Source: Cryomorphaceae bacterium
GTDB lineage: Bacteria; Bacteroidota; Bacteroidia; Flavobacteriales; Schleiferiaceae
DNA length: 11,424 bases
Direction: 5' to 3'
NCBI GenBank assembly: GCA_003445735.1
Contig: DMCR01000082.1
Span: forward strand, 1-11,424
Made by a program: the position numbers and the translations under genes. Below the pieces are notes generated by a model, which searched no databases, was not told the origin of the DNA, and was given only the letters and a program-made list of their open reading frames with translations. Shown in pieces: positions 6,863-11,424 of this stretch; positions within the stretch are counted from its first letter, which is position 1, and every line of letters begins with the position of its first letter.

Positions 6863-7213
6863 TTATGCTTGGAGTTCAGGAAGTTTCGAGAAATAAATCC
6901 CTGCGAGCAAAAGTACGATGAGTATGAAGTAGATGCTGAGGTTTGTACGTTTGATTTTTTGAAGCCAAAAATCTTCTGTTTCATTCCCAGTCAGTTCTAC
7001 TGGATAAAGAAGGGGGAATAGCATGATGCTTTCTCGCCACCACAGTTCGTCTTTCTTGTAAATGTAGTTGCGCTTGTAGTAATCCGACCAATGGCCAGGT
7101 TTCTTCTTGTGCTTAACGCGCAGATACTGAAAATGAAGGGCCCATTTAAAGCTGTGTACGGCCAAGATGAAGACCATTAGTGCCACTAAAAAGATGGTTT
7201 GTCCTGCGCTCAT
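6863..7213 (-). CDS. Small two-helix membrane protein, unknown function
   Basis: I do not recognise this 116-aa protein. It has an N-terminal hydrophobic segment (about 5-24) and a second one near the C-terminus (about 92-108), with a polar loop of some 65 residues between. The loop begins very basic (RVKHKKKPGHW, 32-42) and is rich in Tyr and Trp (YYKRNYIYKKDELWW, 45-59). By the positive-inside rule the loop is probably cytoplasmic, with both ends outside. There is no lipobox or Cys. The ATG overlaps the glycosyltransferase stop by four bases (ATGA) and the stop is followed almost at once by cca, so it is an embedded member of the cluster. A role alongside the glycosyltransferase in envelope assembly is a guess from position only. 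Confidence 0.8.
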   Translation of the reverse strand: MSAGQTIFLVALMVFILAVHSFKWALHFQYLRVKHKKKPGHWSDYYKRNYIYKKDELWWRESIMLFPLLYPVELTGNETEDFWLQKIKRTNLSIYFILIVLLLAGIYFSKLPELQA

Positions 7214-7962
7214 GAGTTGCGAAGTTTTTTCATTTCAACATAGCGCCAAAAAATTCCTTGGGCCATGCTAATACTGTAATTCCAGCCTGCTGCACCGTCA
7301 AGAATACCACCGCGAATCAGGTAGTGCTTGACAAAACGAAAGGCGGGTTTTACGACAAAGTGAAAGGGAGTCAGGACTCCGGTAGATTGGTTTTTATCTA
7401 GAGCACTTTTGGCCGCATACGAACGCTGTTTTTTCTCCCATTGCTCGTCGTTTAGGTAAGAGTGATGGTGAAGGATACCGGGCAAGGGCTGTGGTTTTTG
7501 TAGATCCAATTTCTCGTGTACCTCACGGTCTGCATAGCGCTGGCTACGATGAAATAATCGGACCACAACATCAGATTGAAGACCTGAAAAATGCATTCGT
7601 TTTCCTTGGAAATAATGCACTCTCTTCAGTCCCCAAAAACCATTGTTATTCTCATGAGACTGCTCTTTCCAACTAAGAATGGTCTTTTGTAACACTTCAT
7701 CCATTACTTCGTCGGCATCGATGAAAAGCACCCAAGAGTGAGTGGCTTGGTCCATGGCCCAGTTGCGCTGTTCCGCCCAGTTTTTCATAGGGCGCTCCAA
7801 CACATTCGTGTCTAATTGCTTTGCCAACGCCACCGTTCCGTCGGTCGACCCGCTGTCTACTATTAGTATCTCATCACCGACAGGTCGACCCGCTTCCACG
7901 CACCGTGTCAGGCGTTCCGCCTCATTGTAAGTGAGGATAATGACTGAGAGTGGAGTAGGCAT
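7210..7962 (-). CDS. Family 2 glycosyltransferase, WaaE/KdtX-like
   Basis: This is a 250-aa GT-A fold glycosyltransferase. It opens with LSVIILTYNEAERL (5-18), the nucleotide-sugar-binding strand of family 2, followed by EILIVDSGSTDGT (31-43). Then come ERPMKNWAEQRNWA (56-69) and the metal-binding DADE (82-85) in WVLFIDADEVMDE. The NWAEQRNWA block, the later GLKRVHYFQGKRM segment and the C-terminal region with PAFRFVKHYLIRGGILDGAAGW are typical of the WaaE/KdtX-like subgroup, some members of which add a sugar to the LPS core. The exact donor and acceptor cannot be read from sequence. There is no membrane helix; it probably acts at the cytoplasmic face of the inner membrane. The start overlaps the dapD stop by one base (TAATG) and its end overlaps the small membrane protein by four. 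Confidence 0.92.
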   Translation of the reverse strand: MPTPLSVIILTYNEAERLTRCVEAGRPVGDEILIVDSGSTDGTVALAKQLDTNVLERPMKNWAEQRNWAMDQATHSWVLFIDADEVMDEVLQKTILSWKEQSHENNNGFWGLKRVHYFQGKRMHFSGLQSDVVVRLFHRSQRYADREVHEKLDLQKPQPLPGILHHHSYLNDEQWEKKQRSYAAKSALDKNQSTGVLTPFHFVVKPAFRFVKHYLIRGGILDGAAGWNYSISMAQGIFWRYVEMKKLRNS

Positions 7963-8777
7963 TATACGGCTACGTTATGCGTTCTAAGTGCGTCGTTCAA
8001 GGAGGTCTTTTTGTCTGTGCTTTCCTTGCGTTTCCCAATAATCAAAGCACAAGGAACATTATAAGAGCCTGCGGGGAAGTCTTTCGGTATGGTGCCTGGA
8101 ATGACCACCGAACGCGCAGGGACGTGTCCTCTATATTCTACTGGCGTGGGGCCGCTTACATCGATGATTTTAGTGGATGCCGTCAATACTACATTAGCGC
8201 CGAGCACCGCTTCTTTTTCTATGCGTACGCCTTCAACTACGATGCATCGTGAACCGATAAAACAATCGTCTTCAATGATCACTGGAGCCGCCTGTAATGG
8301 TTCGAGTACACCGCCTATTCCAACGCCACCACTGAGGTGAACGTTTTTGCCGATCTGTGCACATGAACCTACGGTGGCCCAAGTATCAACCATGGTGCCT
8401 CTATCCACATAAGCTCCAATATTTACATACGAAGGCATCATGATCACACCGCTTGCTAGGAATGAGCCGTGTCGTGCAATCGAATGGGGAACTACTCGGA
8501 CACCTTTTTCGGCGTAACCAGTTTTCAATGGAATTTTATCGTGGAATTCAAACGGGGGTACCTCAATGGTCTCCATTTTCTGAATAGGGAAGTATAACAC
8601 AACGGCTTTCTTCACCCATTCGTTGATTTGCCATCCATCTGCAGTAGGTTCGGCTACACGTAAGTCACCAGAATCTAGTGCGCTAACTACGGCGCGAATT
8701 GCCGCTTGAGTATCTGCGTTTTGGAGTAATTCTCTATTCTCCCAAGCATTTTCTATTGTTACTCTTAACTCTTGCAT
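7962..8777 (-). CDS. dapD: Tetrahydrodipicolinate N-succinyltransferase
   Basis: DapD transfers succinyl from succinyl-CoA to tetrahydrodipicolinate in the succinylase branch leading to meso-diaminopimelate (peptidoglycan) and lysine. From the ATG at 8777 the product is 271 aa, the usual size. An N-terminal helical domain (1-60, starting MQELRVTIENAWENR) is followed by a left-handed beta-helix of hexapeptide repeats (about 95-205), with family blocks such as MMPSYVNIGAYVDRGTMVDTWATVGS and LSGGVGIGGVLEPLQ, and the family tail IGKRKESTDKKTSLNDALR (247-265). The frame is open 23 codons further upstream, but that extension would run over the divergent ruvX start and through a -7 promoter box, so the inner ATG is right. 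It is the first gene of its leftward cluster, driven by the divergent region before ruvX. Confidence 0.96.
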   Translation of the reverse strand: MQELRVTIENAWENRELLQNADTQAAIRAVVSALDSGDLRVAEPTADGWQINEWVKKAVVLYFPIQKMETIEVPPFEFHDKIPLKTGYAEKGVRVVPHSIARHGSFLASGVIMMPSYVNIGAYVDRGTMVDTWATVGSCAQIGKNVHLSGGVGIGGVLEPLQAAPVIIEDDCFIGSRCIVVEGVRIEKEAVLGANVVLTASTKIIDVSGPTPVEYRGHVPARSVVIPGTIPKDFPAGSYNVPCALIIGKRKESTDKKTSLNDALRTHNVAV

Positions 8778-8798
8778 AATCGTTGTTGCGTTGAGGGT

Positions 8799-8806
8799 CA
8801 AAGGTA
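8799..8806 (-). promoter_or_regulatory. dapD promoter, -7 box TACCTTTG
   Basis: Read on the minus strand, this octamer matches the Bacteroidota -7 consensus TAnnTTTG exactly and ends 21 bases before the dapD ATG, which would give a leader of roughly 15 bases. I do not see a TTG at the expected 17-23 bases upstream, so the -33 half is weak or absent. The gene order (first gene of a leftward cluster) supports a promoter here. Confidence 0.6.
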
Positions 8807-8827
8807 CGGCTTTCGGATGCTTTAGAC

Positions 8828-8835
8828 TACCTTTG
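8828..8835 (+). promoter_or_regulatory. ruvX promoter, -7 box TACCTTTG, near-leaderless
   Basis: This plus-strand octamer matches TAnnTTTG exactly and is identical to the dapD box on the other strand. It ends only four bases before the ruvX ATG at 8840, so transcription should begin at or within a few bases of the start codon. No clear -33 TTG lies 17-23 bases upstream. The box also sits in a small dyad, CTAC-CTTT-GTAG (8827-8838). Confidence 0.55.
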
Positions 8836-8839
8836 TAGC

Positions 8840-9250
8840 ATGTCAAAAATCGTTGCCTTGGATATCGGAGAAGTCCGTACAGGTATAGCAGAATCTGATG
8901 CTATGCAAATGATGGCTTTTCCATTACTCACGGTCTACACCTCTGAGCTCCTGGGGTATCTGAATTCTCGTAACCTAGAGGAACCCTTGGAGATTGTCGT
9001 GGTAGGAGCGCCAACTCGATGGGACGGAAGCCCGTCCAAGGTTGCTGCGTTTATTGATGAATTATGTAGTAAGATTAGTCGGACCTTCCCTAGGGTCCAA
9101 TTAGTCCGTGTGGACGAACGCTTCACTTCCTCCTTGGCCTCGCATGCAGTGATTCGTGGCGGCATGAACAAGTCTAAGAGAAGCGAAAAAGGAGCGATAG
9201 ATAAAGTGGCTGCTGCCCTAATATTGGAGAATTACTTAGCCCAGCGCTAA
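8840..9250 (+). CDS. ruvX: RuvX/YqgF family RNase H-fold nuclease
   Basis: This 136-aa protein is of the YqgF/RuvX family, annotated as a putative Holliday junction resolvase and linked in E. coli to 16S rRNA 5' end processing. The family motifs are present: the first strand with its acidic residue, ALDIGEVRTGIAESD (Asp8), VVVGAPTRWDGS (53-64), VDERFTS with Glu93, and GAIDKVAAALILENYL (118-133) with Asp121. These acidic residues form the expected RNase H-like metal site. The usual Lys/Arg pair after the first glycine reads E-V-R here, a mild variation. It opens the rightward cluster, and its stop lies one base before the -7 box of def. The start is fixed by the family N-terminus and lies four bases after a -7 promoter box. 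Confidence 0.92.
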   Translation: MSKIVALDIGEVRTGIAESDAMQMMAFPLLTVYTSELLGYLNSRNLEEPLEIVVVGAPTRWDGSPSKVAAFIDELCSKISRTFPRVQLVRVDERFTSSLASHAVIRGGMNKSKRSEKGAIDKVAAALILENYLAQR

Positions 9251-9251
9251 C

Positions 9252-9259
9252 TATCTTTG
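9252..9259 (+). promoter_or_regulatory. def promoter, -7 box TATCTTTG
   Basis: TATCTTTG is an exact TAnnTTTG match, starting one base after the ruvX stop and ending 18 bases before the def ATG, giving a leader of about a dozen bases. A TTG at 9224-9226 lies 25 bases upstream, slightly beyond the usual 17-23 spacing. It suggests def and the genes after it can be transcribed independently of ruvX. Confidence 0.55.
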
Positions 9260-9277
9260 TATTCTCATTAGATCCTT

Positions 9278-9850
9278 ATGATATTACCCATTGTTGCTTA
9301 CGGAGATCCTGTACTGAATAAAGTCGCTGAGGAAATTGACGAACAATACCCCGGCCTAGAAGCTTTGATCGCCAACATGTATGAAACCATGTATGGTGCG
9401 CACGGTGTTGGATTGGCAGCACCTCAGATCGGCCGCAGTATTCGCCTATTTGTAGTCGATGCTAGCCCGTTTGCAGAGGAGGGTGAGGAGGACTATGAGC
9501 TCTTGAAAGACTTTAAAAAGACCTTCATCAACCCCATCATCATCGAGGAATCCGGAGAGGAGTGGGGCATGGAAGAGGGGTGTCTAAGTATACCAGATGT
9601 TCGTGAAACTGTGTACCGCAAGGAGAGCGTGGTTATTGAGTACTACAACGAAGAGTGGGAATTGGTTGAGGAAACATTTAATGGTTTGGCGGCCCGAGTG
9701 ATTCAGCACGAATATGATCACATTGAAGGAACCTTATTTACCGAGAGGATCAAGCCATTGAGAAAGAAGTTAGTCAAGGGTGCTTTAGGACGCATTGAAC
9801 GAGGTAATGTCAATGTGGATTACCCAATGAAATTTCCAAAAGCAAAATGA
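9278..9850 (+). CDS. def: Peptide deformylase
   Basis: Def removes the formyl group from the N-terminal Met of nascent proteins at the ribosome exit, using a metal ion, usually Fe2+. The protein is 190 aa. All three family motifs are intact: GVGLAAPQIG (43-52), EEGCLSIP (99-106) with metal ligand Cys102, and QHEYDH (143-148) with ligands His144 and His148 and catalytic Glu145. An insert rich in Glu (about 66-80) between motifs 1 and 2 and a basic tail (159-175) complete the protein. Its stop overlaps the start of the next gene as ATGA. No formyltransferase gene (fmt) is present in the window. Confidence 0.97.
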   Translation: MILPIVAYGDPVLNKVAEEIDEQYPGLEALIANMYETMYGAHGVGLAAPQIGRSIRLFVVDASPFAEEGEEDYELLKDFKKTFINPIIIEESGEEWGMEEGCLSIPDVRETVYRKESVVIEYYNEEWELVEETFNGLAARVIQHEYDHIEGTLFTERIKPLRKKLVKGALGRIERGNVNVDYPMKFPKAK

Positions 9851-10377
9851 TTCGAGTGTATTTGCTCGCCGTATTGGTTTTATGGTCCTGCCAAGGAGCT
9901 GTTGAAAGTTCATTACCTATTAAGGAGCAGAAGCGTGTAGCGTCCTTGGATTCTGCCGTACACTATTTGAACTTAGTGGATAAGAGTATTTTATCTCCAA
10001 AGGGTTATACCCGAGCAGCCATGCACTTTGTGGCCCAGGATTCATTGATGAAGACGAAGGCTGAGTATCTGATGAAAGCAGGCTTGACTTGTATGAACCA
10101 AGAAGGTGAATACCGCTTATATGGGTTAAATTACTTGATATTGTTGAGTAATAAGTTTCCTCAAGATGAATACGCGCCTCAAGCGTTATTACAATTGGCA
10201 TTATTTTTTGATAATGTTTTCGGAGATTCAGAGCGTGCAATGGAATTTTTGCGTGCTTTGATACAGCGTTATCCCAAGAGTACATTGCGGGAAGATGCAG
10301 AAGGTTTAATGAACCTAATCAGTGTTTCAGAAACCGGAGAAATAGAACAAGTTAGACAGTGGTTAAATACTAAATAA
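9847..10377 (+). CDS. TPR-like lipoprotein
   Basis: This 176-aa protein has a short signal peptide (residues 1-14) and a lipobox L-W-S-C ending at Cys15, so it is probably lipid-anchored in the envelope. The mature part is helical. Residues about 90-160 look like one to two tetratricopeptide-type helix pairs, with LLSNKFPQDEYAPQALLQLALFF followed by AMEFLRALIQRYPKSTLREDAEGLM, the spacing typical of TPR/BamD/YbgF-like outer-membrane-associated proteins. I cannot assign a specific family or partner. It is translationally coupled on both sides (4-base overlap with def, 1-base overlap with the DUF5606-like gene), so it is an integral member of this cluster even though its neighbours are cytoplasmic. 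Confidence 0.85.
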   Translation: MIRVYLLAVLVLWSCQGAVESSLPIKEQKRVASLDSAVHYLNLVDKSILSPKGYTRAAMHFVAQDSLMKTKAEYLMKAGLTCMNQEGEYRLYGLNYLILLSNKFPQDEYAPQALLQLALFFDNVFGDSERAMEFLRALIQRYPKSTLREDAEGLMNLISVSETGEIEQVRQWLNTK

Positions 10378-10784
10378 TGGGATTAAGTACCGTATTATCA
10401 GTGGCCGGGAAACCTGGCCTTTTCAAGCTCATTGCTCAAAATAAAGGAGGCGTAATAGTAGAGAGTTTATTGGATGGAAAACGCACAAGCATACCAGCAA
10501 CGGCCAATGTTAGTTCATTGGGTGATATTGCCATCTACACGTACGACGAAGAGGTGCCTCTACGTGAAGTTTTCAAAGCCATGGCTTCAGTTACAGAAGG
10601 TAAAGAGGCTATTGGCCACAAGAGCAGCAAAGATGAGCTAGAAGATTTTTTCGGTGAGATATTGCCAAAGTTCGATCAAGAGCGCGTCTACGCCAGTGAT
10701 ATTAAAAAAGTAGTGCAGTGGTTTAACATCCTTGTGAAGAATGATTTACTCACCCTACTTGACGAACAGGAAGCTACAGAATAA
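10377..10784 (+). CDS. DUF5606-like conserved Bacteroidota protein
   Basis: This 135-aa protein matches from memory the DUF5606 family, which is largely confined to Bacteroidota. The N-terminal half (about 3-70) has the characteristic VLSVAGKPGLFKLIAQNKGG, VESLLDGKR, then IAIYTYDEEVPLREVF; it looks like a small beta-rich domain. The second half (about 84-130) is helical and charged, with DFFGEILPKFDQERVYASDIKKVVQWFNIL. There is no signal peptide or membrane segment, so it is probably cytoplasmic. The function is unknown. The location between def and mazG fits my recollection of a recurrent Bacteroidota gene order. Its start and stop each overlap a neighbour by one base (TAATG), indicating tight translational coupling. 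Confidence 0.85.
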   Translation: MGLSTVLSVAGKPGLFKLIAQNKGGVIVESLLDGKRTSIPATANVSSLGDIAIYTYDEEVPLREVFKAMASVTEGKEAIGHKSSKDELEDFFGEILPKFDQERVYASDIKKVVQWFNILVKNDLLTLLDEQEATE

Positions 10785-11424
10785 TGAATAGTCGCGCAGA
10801 GAAACTAGAGGCCTTCGGGCGATTGCTTGATATCATGGATACACTCCGTGCGGAGTGTCCTTGGGATAAAAAGCAGAGTTTGGAATCTCTGCGTCATTTG
10901 ACTATTGAGGAAACCTATGAGTTGGCAGATGCCATCGAGGAAAATAACCTTCAGGAAATCAAGAAGGAGTTGGGGGACCTCATGCTCCACATGGTCTTTT
11001 ATAGTAAAATAGGTAGCGAAAAAGGCGCTTTTGATGTAGCGGACGTTCTTAATGCTGTTTGCGATAAGCTTATTCATCGTCATCCACATATCTACGGGGA
11101 CGTAGAGGCAGCTACTCAAGAGGAGGTGAAGGCCAATTGGGAAGCTATTAAGCTCAAAGAAAAGGGAACTCAAAGTGTGCTTCAAGGGGTGCCTAGAGGG
11201 TTACCTGCCTTAGTGAAAGCTATTCGTATCGGCGATAAAGCGCGTGGAGCCGGTTTTGATTGGGACCAGCCACGAGATGTTTGGGGAAAGATTAAAGAGG
11301 AACTTAGTGAGTTTGAGCGAGCACAAGACCTTGGTAATCAACAAGAAATAGAAAGTGAGCTAGGGGATGTATTGTTTTCAATCGTAAATTTTGCTCGACT
11401 CAGTAATCTTGATCCAGAATTGGC
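10784..11424 (+). CDS. mazG: Nucleoside triphosphate pyrophosphohydrolase MazG (cut by window edge)
   Basis: The gene starts at an ATG that overlaps the previous stop as TAATG and is open to the window end: 213 full codons plus two bases. MazG hydrolyses (d)NTPs to the monophosphate and pyrophosphate. Both tandem MazG domains are visible. The first has CPWD (25-28), the metal-binding EE..E (42, 43, 46) and ELGD (62-65) in KKELGDLMLHM, followed by HRHPHIYGD (98-106). The second has KIKEELSEF (Glu172, 173, 176) and ELGD (192-195) in SELGDVLFSIVNFARL. The end is lost to the edge; the family's usual length of about 260 aa suggests only some 45-50 residues are missing. It closes the def cluster as far as can be seen. 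Confidence 0.96.
   Translation, partial: MNSRAEKLEAFGRLLDIMDTLRAECPWDKKQSLESLRHLTIEETYELADAIEENNLQEIKKELGDLMLHMVFYSKIGSEKGAFDVADVLNAVCDKLIHRHPHIYGDVEAATQEEVKANWEAIKLKEKGTQSVLQGVPRGLPALVKAIRIGDKARGAGFDWDQPRDVWGKIKEELSEFERAQDLGNQQEIESELGDVLFSIVNFARLSNLDPEL

Noticed and set aside
8778..8846. A 23-residue N-terminal extension of DapD.
   Set aside because: It would cross the divergent promoter region and the ruvX start, while the inner ATG gives the standard 271 aa with the family N-terminus.
10805..11185. A 126-codon leftward open frame at the right edge.
   Set aside because: It is the antisense of mazG, whose two domains and metal-binding motifs are unmistakable in the rightward frame.

Overview
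The window looks like a compact stretch of chromosome from a Gram-negative member of the Bacteroidota, most likely a marine or free-living Flavobacteriales-type lineage; placement below phylum is inference. The signs are lpxK (lipid A synthesis), TAnnTTTG-type -7 promoter boxes, two lipoproteins, a DUF5606-like gene next to def and mazG, and a PRiA4_ORF3-like gene next to cca. Genes abut or overlap almost everywhere. The only gaps are 1829-1860, 4570-4616, 8778-8839 and 9251-9277, so there is no gene-free stretch above 300 bases. I see no rRNA, tRNA, CRISPR array, insertion sequence or prophage signature.

Layout. Positions 1-4569 are a leftward cluster, read in transcription order: a six-helix voltage-gated K+ channel with a C-terminal zinc ribbon, miaA (tRNA A37 prenylation), lpxK (lipid A 4'-kinase), gatB (tRNA amidotransferase subunit) and a lipoprotein cut by the window edge. 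Positions 4617-4904 hold a lone rightward 95-codon gene of unknown function with an odd start region. Positions 4901-8777 are a second leftward cluster: dapD (lysine/diaminopimelate synthesis), a WaaE/KdtX-like family 2 glycosyltransferase, a two-helix membrane protein of unknown function, cca (tRNA 3' end synthesis or repair) and a PRiA4_ORF3-like protein. Positions 8840-11424 are a rightward cluster: ruvX/yqgF, def (peptide deformylase), a TPR-like lipoprotein, a DUF5606-like protein and a mazG cut by the window edge.

Themes. Most genes are housekeeping: tRNA maturation and charging (miaA, gatB, cca), nascent protein processing (def), nucleic acid and nucleotide housekeeping (ruvX, mazG), and envelope construction (lpxK, glycosyltransferase, dapD, lipoproteins). 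The dapD/ruvX divergent region carries the same -7 octamer, TACCTTTG, on both strands. On the ruvX side it lies only four bases before the ATG, which suggests a leaderless or nearly leaderless mRNA.

I found no clear undescribed multi-gene system. The items most worth a second look are the start region of the 95-codon gene (a three-codon minicistron or a one-base disruption), the unknown small proteins, the domesticated PRiA4_ORF3-like gene behind cca, the channel/miaA coupling and the possibly leaderless ruvX.
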